Of a DNA stretch of 62,084 nucleotides, positions 23,826 through 39,288 are shown one piece after another. The DNA comes from Entrophospora sp. SA101 (taxonomy: Eukaryota; Glomeromycota; Glomeromycetes; Entrophosporales; Entrophosporaceae): the NCBI GenBank assembly GCA_958430865.1, contig CAUDNR010000058.1, forward strand, positions 10,111 through 72,194. The letters are read 5' to 3'. Position numbers and translations under genes: made by a program. The notes below the pieces were generated by a model. That model searched no databases and was not told the DNA's origin. It worked only from the letters and a program-made list of their open reading frames with translations. Numbering within the stretch: position 1 is the stretch's first letter; each line of letters opens with the position of its first letter.

Positions 23826-24600
23826 TTAATATAAAACTGCTTTCGAAATAACATCTTGAGAAATGGGATCAGGCAAAGTTGTAGAAGACTGAAGTATCAC
23901 TGTAGAGGCATGATGGTTGAATATTAATAGTATATTGGCAAAAATTATGTTGCCTTGACCATTGATCATATCGATTAAATGCTCCTTTGAATAGAGAGTA
24001 CCAAAATTATTATTTAGATTCAAAAGAGAAAATGTTTTAGCAATGATTGTATACCTCTAAAGGAACTAATGAATTATCAGCTTGGCAAATTGTGCAACAA
24101 TGAAATTAAAATAATGAGAAATGGTGCAAAGATAATTGTGGATAACTGTCTGCATTACTGCATAGTAGTATATACACTTACAGTCATTTGTGTAGTATTT
24201 ATAATATAAAAAAAAAATATAATTCATCTTTTTGATTTTACCTTGAACATAAAACAATGAAGTATTCCACTGTTTTTCAGGGATTGAAATTAGTGGTGAT
24301 GGCTTGTTTATAGATGTTGTCTCTAATGGTGAAAACCGTAGAAATTCTCCTATGTGTGGTAGACATTGAGCTCGCATAAATCTAGCATAATCACCTTCAA
24401 TTGGCCATTCAAAGTAAAACAATTTTGTAATGCCATCAATCGTTTTCACTTTGTGATTTTGATTTTGGCGTGCTGGCACAAGTTGAGCAATAGAGGTCCC
24501 CTTTAATCTATGTATTGCTTCTTCTATTTTCCTTCCTTCATCTAGATTATGGCCAACATGTACATATCTCTTGATAGCATGAGAAATCTAACAAAAGGCA
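23826..24600 (-). CDS. Unrecognised spliced gene, 3' exons, left copy
   Basis: I read an exon at about 24587-24242 (SHAIKRYVHVGHNLDEGRK ... VKTIDGITKLFYFEWPIEG ... LPHIGEFLRFSP). A 26-nt exon at 24080-24055 (DNSLVPLE) and a terminal exon at 23984-23826 ending ISKAVLY follow; joins keep frame. The TIDGITKLFYFEWPIEG stretch resembles hypothetical proteins repeated in Glomeromycotina genomes (memory only). No enzymatic motif is evident. Upstream exons may be those at 25263-25735, separated by transposon debris. Confidence 0.5.
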
Positions 24601-24879
24601 TATTTTTTAATTAATGGAAGTACATATGGGGGCGCTCTAGGAAAACCAGGTTTCGAGACTTTTGGTCAAAAAAAATTTTTTTGCATGATATTAAACTATA
24701 ATATCATGACTATAATTTGTGAAAAAATTAGATGTGATTTATTTAGTACAAAAATAAATTCTTGGGGGTAACCAAAATTTTTTTGAATCGAATTTAAAAA
24801 TCAAAATTTAAAAAAAGCAATGATCTACATACTGCACATTTCATAGTCACGGAAATCATATTTAATAAAAACTATTTCG

Positions 24880-25160
24880 TTAATATTAAGCCGAATTTTA
24901 TTATAATTTCTACTTTACTTGATAAAACGAACTTAATGGTTTGTACAAAATAATAAAATCTAACTTTCTAAGCCGAATATGATCATAAAAATTCGTCTTA
25001 TAATGATAAAATTCGGTTTAAAAATGGTCGATCACCCAACAATCAAGTTTAGTCAAGATGATTATTACTAAATTAGGCTTTTAACCCTTTATGCTGCCAG
25101 CCCTGTTTGTATCGGATCCTATTCCCAAAAGTTCGGCTTATCGAGGTTTGACTGTAATCC
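24880..25160. mobile_element. Pogo/Tigger-like (Tc1/mariner) terminal fragment
   Basis: The end at about 25135-25160 reads, in complement, CAGTCAAACCTCGATAAGCC, the classic pogo/Tigger inverted terminal repeat. Several internal AAGCCGAAT/ATTCGGTTTA motifs precede it. The opposite terminus is not visible, so this is a one-ended relic lying between two parts of a possible gene. Confidence 0.6.
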
Positions 25161-25262
25161 CAGACTGAATTAGATGACGTTTTGATAGTTATTTTCTGTT
25201 GTAAAAGTTAATTTATAATATAATACTTACCATCTGGTTATTTTAAATAAATAAAAATAAAT

Positions 25263-25735
25263 TTATTTAATTAGATGATATTTAATCTGTTGGAATGCAT
25301 ATATATGGGTTTTAACAAAGTTGGCTTGCTTATTTCTAAGGCTAGCCATTTGGTAACATAGAATCATTACCTTTTTTAGGCTTATTTTTGTAGAATAATT
25401 TTTTGAAGAAGGGTTCATGCTTTGATACAGCATATCAAAAAAACCTTTTAACGAAGGATCTCTTTCTTTGATCATTTTTATGAATTCATCAGGATCATTA
25501 ATAATTTTGTTTTTTTCACGATGTTAATAATTATATAAAACAGAAGAAAGCCTTTTTATTTGATCATTAAAAAAATAAATAAAAAATAAAAAATAGGAAA
25601 TAGTAGTTAATATTTGATAACCTTTAATATGTTTATTTGATGGTCGAGTGATTTTTAATTCTATAACTTGATTTTGTAATTCCTGTAAAGTAAAATTAGA
25701 TGTGGATATTTATTTCCATTTCCTTCCTCCATATG
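25263..25735 (-). CDS. Unrecognised exons (FIKMIKERDPSLKGFF protein), left copy
   Basis: A small exon at about 25683-25622 encodes VIELKITRPSNKHIKG. After an intron, a longer exon reads DPDEFIKMIKERDPSLKGFF, MLYQSMNPSSKN and MILCYQMASLRNKQANFVKT. The latter resembles a conserved block of multi-copy proteins in Glomeromycotina (recollection, not a search). It may be the 5' part of the gene at 23826-24600 or a relic of a transposon-borne gene. Confidence 0.4.
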
Positions 25736-26245
25736 GTCTTATAATATCTATTATTTCTAATGTATATAAATATGTATGTGTGTAAACGTGAATGTGATGT
25801 ATATGTAAACATGAATGTATAAAACGTCCGCTGTTACCAAATTGTAAAAACGAATTTAAACACTCTTACAAATATTTTAATTGTGGTAAAAATATATTCT
25901 CCATTTTAAAAATAATATCCTATTTATAATGATAAAAATAAAAGATAATCAATCTCATCTATTTAAATGTTCTAAACATAATTGGTAAAAATAATTAATA
26001 TTATTAATACATAAACTTAATTTGTCACAAACATTCTTTAATTAAAAATAAGATCTTATAACAAATCTTAGGAATAATTCGCAATCTTTATTTAAAAAAT
26101 AAAAATGTACAATCAAAGAAATTAGAAAAAGGAGAAAAAACGACGGAGAACGACGAGGAATAAACGAGTAAGTGTTTATCATAATAATGGAGGTTATTGA
26201 CACTTGTCGCGTCAGACTAAGTGACTTGCACTATATATAATAATT

Positions 26246-26871
26246 TTTGATTTTTTTAATATTACAAGAAAAACTCTTGACAAAGTAAATGAAGAAATCA
26301 TTCATGGGTAAGTGTTATTCATTAAAAAAGAATGGTGGTGGTGGTTATGATGCATCACAACTTGTTGTCATTCTAGTTTCCAGCTATAATAATAAACTTT
26401 GGTTTTTTTTAAATAGTGCTGCTCACGAGCTTTCAGAAATAAAAAAAGTTCAAGAGGAATCGTCAAAAATCATTGCTGAATTGGAAGATAAAGTCTCGAA
26501 ATTTAAAAAAATTCAAGAGGAATCGTTACAAGCCATTATAGAAAAAATCAAAAAATTCCAAGAGGCATCTTCACAAACAATTGTTAAATTGGAAGACGAA
26601 ATTTTAGATTTGAAAAAAAATTCAAGAAACATCATTACAAGTTATTACCAAGTTCGAAGATATTTCAACAACACAGGTCTCAAAACCCGAAGTAATCACT
26701 GCTAAACCAACAGAAATACCAAAAAATCCTGAAATTCATACAAAAATTTATGAAAGCATAAATAAACCTGAAGAATCATTTAAACTTCGAGTAAAACAAG
26801 CAAGGATGAGTACTTTTATTCAGCCAACCACAGATACAGATTATCAAATTAAAAAACGAAAAAAAAATTAA
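26246..26871 (+). CDS. Coiled-coil protein with an apparent frameshift at A8, left copy
   Basis: An intron (26308-26416; GTAAGTGTT...TTAAATAG) joins a short upstream exon to AAHELSEIKKVQEES. The body repeats a unit of about 20-30 residues: KKVQEESSKIIAELEDKVSK, KKIQEESLQAIIEKIKK, FQEASSQTIVKLEDEILD. This fits a coiled coil. At a run of eight A's (about 26617-26624) the frame breaks and stops at 26705. Removing one base would continue the repeat (IQETSLQVITKFED) to a stop at 26871, ending KQARMSTFIQPTTD and a basic KKRKKN tail. QARMSTFI is close to a PCNA-interacting peptide (Q-x-x-M-x-x-F), which is only suggestive. The first exon and start are unresolved. Confidence 0.5.
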
Positions 26872-26879
26872 AGGACGAT

Positions 26880-27520
26880 CATGTGTTAAATATGTATTAA
26901 ACTAATAACATGCTCATAATAATATATAATGTTATTCGAAAATATTAATATTTGCAATTATAATAAATAATATGTATGGTATTAAATAATATTTTTTTGT
27001 ATTGAAAGTGATCTCGCCATATACTTCTCTCATCTAATTCCATAAACATTTTCTGTCACAAATTATTTATGTTGTTTTCTACTAATTTAATTCCTATTAG
27101 TTAAAATTAACAATCATTATGCTTAACGAAGTAATTACACCATATTAATTATGTATTATAAAAGCAATTCAATAAATTTTATTTTAAACACATATAACCC
27201 ATTCATCAAACTTCACATAATTAAAGTATGTTATCAACTATTATCTTGTTCCCTCACCATAATATTTGGTAACAGTAATTTTCTTTCTTTCTAGATTCTT
27301 CATGGCTTTATGTTATCACATTCTTTGATCAGTTATGATTTTCTTTCTTCTTGATAGATTTCATAGAACCAACCATTGCCCATATAATATGGGAAACATC
27401 ATTTTGGTTTTCATCAAACTTATGGTGCAGGTCATCTATACTCATCAAAAATGTAGATCATTCCGAAATTTCAGATAACTATCAATGAATTTTTATTGGT
27501 TAATTTTTTTAAAAGCAATT
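26880..27520. other. Interval between coiled-coil gene and transposase
   Basis: No gene seen. This is the 3' flank of the transposase, possibly including its terminal sequence, though I could not define terminal inverted repeats. Confidence 0.35.
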
Positions 27521-27525
27521 TATTA

Positions 27526-29721
27526 TTATTCTATATTAATTCTATTTAATTCTTCAATTACACCATCTGGTATTCTCCTATGAGATCTATATTTTTTGAC
27601 AGCATACTCTGCTAATTTACCACTGATTTCTTTTCTATATAAGTCCATATAACGCCAACACTTTCTTGAAAATTTCCTAATTGTAATTAAAGATACTGAT
27701 TCAAGACTTTCAGGTACTGTTTTTTTTAAACCCTCCCATGAATAATCACAATTTTCTCTCAGATATCATTTAGCAGCACCCCAATATCTTTCAATAAAGT
27801 TTAGCTCACAGTGAAATTTTGGAAAAAAGATGCATTTATGTCCAGCATTCTCAATCAGCTCTTCAATTGCTCCTTTTTGTGCTAAAAAATCTGGTTCCAA
27901 TGATAATACACAACGTGCACAACAAGATTTTCTTGAATCATCTTTAATATTTTCTTTACATTCTTTGCATTCTAATATTAATCCTTGAGATGACCATTTT
28001 CCTCTTTCTATTAACACTTGTTTTATGCCCTTAGGTTTGTTTCTAAGTTTCTCATCAGGATGTGTAGATGGAAAAACCATTGATTGTGGCTGTTTATCTT
28101 CTCCAAAGTAAGTATCACGCATAACAGGTTGCTTGCCACCTGGTTTTAGATTCATTCGTTTTGCAACCAAAGCATCATTTCTGAATGCAGCATGGTTAGA
28201 ACTATTATCAAAAGCAAATACAGCTATGCAATCTGGATATAATGCCTCAAAAATAGGGATTGCTTTATATTCGATTTGCTCAAGAAGATGTTCTGCTGTC
28301 CAATAACCATCTTGATTTATGCCAGGCTTTAAATAACATTGTGCTTCTTCAGGTACATATGGATGTTTCTCTATGTCAGCTTGTTGCAAACGAAGGCATC
28401 CATTAACTTCTGTTAAAAATTCACTAACCATAATTGATCTGCCATTTCCCTTTTTTCTCAGTGGCATCTCACCATTCTTGGTCTACACTCCACGTTTACC
28501 ATCATTAGAATAGAAAATACTCTCATCATGAACTACAAGAATTCTTTCTTTTTCTCCTTCAGGTAAGTTAGGGATTATTCTATCCATTGTTTCACCTTCA
28601 TATTTGGACATATACTTCTCATGGTCAAACATTTTTTCTAAGAACACTTTCCTATATTGCAGAACATCTTCCCTTTCATGTCCATCATAATACATTCCTT
28701 GATGATGTAGTTTAAAAGTGTAACCAAGAATGTTTAACCATCTTTTTGCAGTACTTAAAGAAATATCTTTTTTTTTTGCAATTCCAATGTTGGGCAACAA
28801 ATTTTGTTCAATAAATGTTTTAAAAGAAGATGGTGTTGCATGGTAATTTTTTTCACGAATCCAAACTTGACATTTTTCTGCAACATCTTCATCATCAATT
28901 AATCTAACAGTTTTTTGATGTTTACCATGTCTAGACATTGGAAGTTTATTGTTAAGCAACCAATAATTTGCAGCATATCTAATCTTTTGTGCTTTCCATG
29001 GACCAGCACCTATAAAAACTTTTTTAGCTACCTGCAAACTAGCATCAATTCTTCCACATCCTTTATCATCCAATAATACAAGATATTCATAAATGGCTCT
29101 CTTTTGATTATATTCAATTACATTCATTTCTTTATGCTTTTTCTCTAATTGATCTTTCAACTCTGTTATTTTTTCTTTAATTAAATAATTGTTAAGATTA
29201 ATTTTTTCCTCTTCTGAATCACTTAAAGCTTCTTCTGTTGTGTTATACCTGAACTGCTCTGGATCCTTAGTTTGAACTTTAAAAAGACTTGTAATTTTTT
29301 CATTTCCAGCAGCTGCTTTGGTAAACAAGCCACTTGGTCCATATTTATCATAATAAGTGGATTTTGGTGTCTTACCTCTCATGTATGGTCCTCTTTTAGT
29401 TTTCTCCAGCTGAACATTTTCCTTCCACTCCAATTTTAATTCTTTGAGCTTTTGATTTATTTTAATTTCCTCCTCCATATCATCTACATCATCCCAACCA
29501 CTTTCACTACCAGCATCCAATTCACTGTCACCAGCGTCAATGTTTTTTAATTCATCACTATCATAATTTACTACACCATGCTCAATTGTACCAAAAATTT
29601 CATGATTGTAATCATCCATAATGATGTTATCATCTTGGCATGCCTTTTTTGATTCATACTTACCTTCTGCATTTCTTACTTGATTTTTACTTTTTCTTTT
29701 TCCTTTTGAAGATAAAGGCAT
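27526..29721 (-). pseudogene. IS630/Tc1/mariner-superfamily DDE transposase, two in-frame stops, left copy
   Basis: The ATG at 29721 opens a Lys-rich, then Asp/Glu-rich N-terminus. A DNA-binding half follows (LQVAKKVFIGAGPWKAQKIR; SLSTAKRWLNILGYTF). The catalytic core reads VVHDESIFYSNDG (first Asp), AVFAFDNSSNHAAF (second Asp) and FHCELNFIERYWGAAK (Glu in an ELN-x-IE motif). A Cys cluster (CKECKEN, SCCARC) sits between. This is a DDE type widespread in fungi; full length would be about 730 residues. Two stops break it: a TAG at the Trp expected after GKRGV (28483-28485) and a TGA where the right copy has Gln after WGAAK (about 27766). The rest of the frame continues to 27526. Confidence 0.85.
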
Positions 29722-29781
29722 TTTATCTTGTTTGGTTGATTGAACTTTTATAACAATTAATAATGATTTAATTAATATTGA

Positions 29782-29888
29782 TGTAAATATCTTAATATTC
29801 AATTCAAAAGTTATGTGTAAAATATCTTAATATTCAATTCAAAAGTTATGCATAAAATATTTTAATATTCAATTTCAAAAGTTACGTG
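29782..29888. repeat. Three tandem copies of a ~35-bp unit 5' of the transposase
   Basis: Units based on AAATATCTTAATATTCAATT followed by CAAAAGTTATGTGT repeat three times, immediately upstream of the transposase start on the minus strand. They may be transposase binding sites in the element's subterminal region (inference). Confidence 0.7.
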
Positions 29889-30267
29889 TTATTTCTCGTG
29901 TGACATAAATTGATTGTTATTAGGAGGAATTTTATTGGACAGAATTTGAATGATCAGCGTCCGAAATTTGAAATATACTAGTAAACTTGTGTATTTTTAA
30001 ACCTTAATAACTTTGTACATAATTGAGAAATCAAAAAAGTAAACTGTAATTTTGAAAGAGGAAATTCTAATCTATCATTTTTACGGTTTCTTTTTTTTGT
30101 AGCATAAAAATTGAGGGACTAGATACATTTTAAAGTCACCCATAAATTCTTGATGACTTTAGGTGACACGCACCATAGAGGGTTTTGAATATCATTTATG
30201 AAATAAGAAAGGTTGTGGTGAGACTGCAGGAAAATATCTTTTTTTATAATTTTTGAGTCCCAATTGT

Positions 30268-30295
30268 AAATTGCGTCCAGATTTGGACGCAATTT
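30268..30295. repeat. Perfect hairpin AAATTGCGTCCA/TGGACGCAATTT
   Basis: A 12-bp stem with a 4-bp loop, followed by TTTAAGGGATAAT. It lies about 440 bp past the ABC transporter stop and is paired with the similar palindrome near 30430. Confidence 0.7.
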
Positions 30296-30420
30296 CGTTT
30301 AAGGGATAATTGAATGATGATATGTATAAAAAATGCCTTTTTTTATTTAAAAATCAAAAAAAAAATGGGGTCAAATAGTAATTTTTCCGTTTGGTGGGGG
30401 TCTGCACTAACTCGAAAATC

Positions 30421-30443
30421 TACGCCAAATTTGGCGTAAATTT
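30421..30443. repeat. Palindrome TACGCCAAATTTGGCGTA
   Basis: A perfect 18-bp palindrome followed by AATTTCATTT and AAGGGATAAT, the same downstream motif as the hairpin at 30268. The two look like diverged tandem copies. Confidence 0.7.
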
Positions 30444-30735
30444 CATTTCCTTTAATATTAAGGGATAATAAACATTTTATAATTTAATATAAAATGAATT
30501 TATTTTTTTTTGTAATGTATGAACTCTTCAAGTCCCATATATACAAACATTATAAAAATTTATATTTGTTTTATTCATTATTATTATTATTAATTTTACC
30601 ATTAGATTTTTTTATTATTATATTATTTATTATTTAAAACTAAAAAAAAAAAAATACATAAAAGTATGAAATTGCAAAATGAGTCATTTGGCCAATTTTA
30701 TGTTGGATCATATATGTGTGTAAACTTATTCTAGC

Positions 30736-35905
<5,170 letters not shown>

Positions 35906-35909
35906 ATTT

Positions 35910-36640
35910 TTTTTTTATTCAAAAATTTACATGCATATATATTTATTAAATAAATCGTCAAAAAAAAATTTAAAAAAAAAGAAAACTTCAAGTATTTATT
36001 GAATCAGGAAAAAAATACTGATTGTTTTTTGGATAAATTTTTATCCACTATTATTACGTGTCACCTAAACCTAAATTCGCTCTTATAAATACGTAATGTG
36101 TAATAAGAGGCACAGAATAATTAAAAATGAAGTAATAATAAGTAATTATGCGATTACTAATCCTCATTCTCGATTTTCTCAATTAAATATAATGCAAAAA
36201 AGAAAGAGCTTCGTATTGCATGCCTAATATTTGACTTCAAGTCAATTGACTTTAATGGCTTTCATCATCATCACCATCACCATCAAATAAAGAAAATCTT
36301 CTTGCTAAAGTCCTCGAGTTGATTGATGGTGTAAAATTTATCATTAAAATTGAAGCCTTCCATTGATTTTCTATTTTCTACCGTCTTTTCAAAATAGATA
36401 GTCGAGTTATTTTATCATTGATTGCAAGTTTTATCCTCCTTATACTATGATTAGAGTAAATATGGATAGTGATTGTTTTATTAATTATTACTCATTCGTC
36501 CGGCGGATATTAATATCCGGATCCCAATAAACATACGGAACGGGATTTATACGGAATTAATTGATACTAATACTAATACAGAGTACAATGTTATTGGGTT
36601 GACTGATTATCCGTAATTTTTTTGTATTTGTATTTTTTAT
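35910..36640. other. 5' flank of the ABC transporter
   Basis: No gene seen. It presumably holds the transporter promoter. It contains a (CATCAC)n-like stretch near 36265-36285 and the palindrome at 36504-36519. Confidence 0.45.
36504..36519. promoter_or_regulatory. 16-bp palindrome CGGATATTAATATCCG
   Basis: A perfect palindrome with CGG/CCG ends, about 600 bp upstream of the ABC transporter ATG. CGG half-sites in inverted repeat with a 10-bp spacer are a typical Zn2Cys6 binding layout, so it is a candidate operator (inference). Confidence 0.4.
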
Positions 36641-36644
36641 CTTA

Positions 36645-37061
36645 TTGTTATTATTAATTAATTTGTATATATGTCCGTCCACCCGCATTTCGGATTTGAA
36701 TTTCTGTGTAATGTCGCAAATGCCAAGAATTAGGATTCCCCAGATAGGAAATTTATGTTATTTATATACTGTTGTGATCGAGAACAGCATAGTGGAAGTT
36801 TGTTGTCACACAAAATGTCATACAGAACTCATTGCTCCTGAAGCTTCACCAGTATATAGTTGTTATCTCTTTAAATTGGAGATCAAGTTCAGATCCAATT
36901 CAAATCCAGTTTATCACTTACTTTTTATTGCCAGAATGTTTGCCATGTATTGTAAAGCTACGTTGCACAATATAAAAAATGCGTGTAACATTTCAAATTT
37001 CCACTATGCTATCGAGAACACCAAAGAAGATATTATTTGTTTATTTATAATACTACATTGA
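36645..37061 (+). CDS. Unrecognised ORF, 138 codons
   Basis: An open frame with protein-like residue use (MSQMPRIRIPQIGNLCYLYT; EVCCHTKCHTELIAPEASPV; MFAMYCKATLHNIKNACNIS). It is Cys-rich but has no zinc-finger spacing I recognise. No flanking exons were identified, and it may be a relic. Confidence 0.3.
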   Translation: MLLLINLYICPSTRISDLNFCVMSQMPRIRIPQIGNLCYLYTVVIENSIVEVCCHTKCHTELIAPEASPVYSCYLFKLEIKFRSNSNPVYHLLFIARMFAMYCKATLHNIKNACNISNFHYAIENTKEDIICLFIILH

Positions 37062-37069
37062 TTAGAAGA

Positions 37070-38535
37070 AGTAAAAAAAGAAGATTATGATCATTCTCCG
37101 TATTCATCTTCCGACTTTTGCTTCGGATGAAAAACATTGGATTTGATGGTAACGTTTAAACTCTTTGGTTTTGTTGTGGATGAAAATTAAATCTACAACA
37201 GTTCCAAATAAGGATACCGGCTGCAACTTTTGATGATGGTTGCTACCATCTTTGCGTCATATAAAAACGATTGCAACCACTGGTTGCAACCACCTTTACA
37301 ACCATTTTGTTTCCTTTTTTGGATTGCGACATGGAACACTAGTTCCAAATTGACGAAAAACTATTTAAACAAGATATATCTATTTTTTCATATATAATGG
37401 ACGACAAATGAAAAAAATATTTCAAAATTACATAAATTTCTCAATTAGTTCAGAAATACTGCAAGTTCTAAACATCTCAAATGTGAGTTTAGCATTGTAT
37501 TATGTGATTCTTTGATAAGACTTGCCTTTTATCTAGATCGTTGAATCACATATTTTTGCTACTTTAACATTTTATAGGGGAATTCATAAAAGTATTGTAA
37601 TTGAAGTTTTGAGATCAATGCAAATATATAAACATTTGTTCTTAATAGCGGGTGTCGTAATTACCTTTTACTTTCGACACTGCAATACCTTTAGCTTTTT
37701 GACATCAGCGAGACTATTTAGGTTGTATGTGCATCTCTGCTTCGACAACTAAACAATAAGAAATTGGTGCTGTTACTTCAGAACTTCAAGTAGAGAAAAT
37801 TAGAAATTAAAAAAAGTTAACGAATCAGAACAAGAGAAAAAGAATGCTTATTATTTAAATATTGGTTATCAATTACTAGGTTATTAATTAACGTTGGCTT
37901 AAATTATCAATTATCAAATGGTTAGAACATTTAAATTGGATTAAAGGAAACTATTCCCAAAGTGAAAATATTATCTGGGAACTTTATAAAACAGGAATGA
38001 TCACTTTGCAGCAGGGCATAAATTGACTTTTCCAAAATTGTCAATAAAGATTTTTTTCTGCGGTAAATGTAATGAATATAATAGTATATGGTAAATATGG
38101 TAAATATTAATTCATAATAGATAATATTAAAGTTTAAAAAGGTTATATTGATTTGTATATATGGCTTTTTTATAATAATTTTTTTTCAAATATGTGGCGT
38201 AACAAGCAGAAAGACCCATCGTGTTTTATCAATTTCGAGTTAATGTCTATATGTGATTTGCTTTAAAGAATTTTGTTAGTAATACTTGGCTTAATAAATT
38301 TTAGAGATATTTCCTGTAAAGACACTAGTCAAATGCATCCCATATTGTTTAATAATCAATGAAAAGAATTAATGGTATAGAAACAAGGTAAACTTTATTT
38401 TTATTCTATATATTTAATAATTTAATAAATAGATGAAAAATAAATCAGTTAAGAAAACCTGTTGGCAACATTTCACTGGTAGCTTTAATAATAAATAATG
38501 ATAAGCGTTCGGGTATGAAATGCAATTATTGTAGT
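37070..38535. other. Non-coding interval
   Basis: No gene seen. GGTTGCAACC, a 10-bp palindrome, and related TGCAACCA repeats occur at 37265-37310. Confidence 0.4.
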
Positions 38536-38540
38536 CAACA

Positions 38541-38912
38541 ATGAGCCTGTGGGAAAAGCTTAGATATGATTTCACATATTGTACTAAATCTTTACCACCT
38601 GGCACTCGTGCAAAGCTCCAACAAAATAATGAGTTAGTAAGGATGATGATAATTAACAAACAAAAAAATGCCTTCCAGGAACTATCATTGCATTTGGCTA
38701 AAGAGGATACATCTTGCATTCTCTTTGCCAAAGGACTCAAAGCGGGTATTAAACGGGTGAATGAGTACTATGATGCGGATCATCTAAAGACATCAAAAAA
38801 AAAAATCGTGCAACTTCAATACCACCAAAGTTTTTTATTTATTAAATTAATTAACTATTTTATTGTTTCTTTTTTTTGGTTTGAAGTTACACGATGTTCT
38901 TTCCCAATTTAG
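38541..38912 (+). CDS. Unrecognised ORF, 123 codons, ends in a hairpin
   Basis: MSLWEKLRYDFTYCTKSLPP starts a charged, soluble-looking frame (AKLQQNNELVRMMIINKQKN; GLKAGIKRVNEYYDADHLKT) without known motifs. The last 35 residues are translated from an inverted repeat and are probably not original coding sequence. Likely a gene fragment truncated by a small insertion. Confidence 0.35.
   Translation: MSLWEKLRYDFTYCTKSLPPGTRAKLQQNNELVRMMIINKQKNAFQELSLHLAKEDTSCILFAKGLKAGIKRVNEYYDADHLKTSKKKIVQLQYHQSFLFIKLINYFIVSFFWFEVTRCSFPI
38803..38899. repeat. Small inverted repeat (ATCGTGCAACTTCAA ... TTGAAGTTACACGAT)
   Basis: Arms of about 19 bp with one or two mismatches enclose roughly 55 bp of AT-rich sequence, within the 3' end of the ORF at 38541. 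The shape is that of a tiny MITE. Confidence 0.55.
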
Positions 38913-38997
38913 AAAAGACGCCGGTAGCACGTGACCGGAACACTATATAATTTTTATTATTATGTAATTTGTTCAAATAAATGATAACACGATTGGG

Positions 38998-39172
38998 TTT
39001 CTATTCGTCATACAAATTCTTATTCGAATTATTCGTTTTATTCGTTTCTCTGAATTTATTCGTTTATTTGAATTTATTCGTTCCTTCGAATTATTCGTTT
39101 TATTCGTTTTATTCGTTCCTTCGAATTATTTGTTTTATTGGTTTTATTCATTTATCCGTTCATTCGAATAAA
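38998..39172. repeat. TTATTCG-rich short-period tandem repeat
   Basis: Irregular copies of TTTTATTCG and TTCGAATTATTCG fill this interval. A short complementary stretch (CGAATAAAAC) follows near 39222. Confidence 0.65.
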
Positions 39173-39288
39173 CCTTCAATGTAATTCTAATACTAATACT
39201 CAACTCCATAATAATAATAATAACGAATAAAACAATAAATCTGAATAAACCTTATTCCTAATACCAGTCACAGGACATGTCACACGAC

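Larger units (their letters stand above)
11633..28771. repeat. Left arm of a giant inverted repeat
   Basis: About 17.1 kb recurs in reverse complement at 43291-59899. Left and right coordinates sum to 72062 from 23970 inward to 28771, and to 71532 from 11633 to 23439. The difference is a 530-bp block (23440-23969) missing from the right arm. All listed frames between 12.5 and 26.7 kb translate identically in both arms, and spot-checked non-coding stretches are identical too. Differences cluster in the transposase beyond about 27767. Confidence 0.95.
29890..30735. other. 3' flank of the ABC transporter, with two palindromes
   Basis: No gene. It includes the palindromes at 30268-30295 and 30421-30443 and several A/T homopolymers. 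Confidence 0.5.

Noticed and set aside
27440..29970. Terminal inverted repeats of the DDE transposon
   Set aside because: TCCGAAATTT occurs near both sides (27467 and 29959) but in the same orientation, so it does not qualify as a TIR.
38414..38740. Minus-strand ORF of 108 codons
   Set aside because: It overlaps the more protein-like plus-strand frame at 38541, and its residues resemble a shadow frame.
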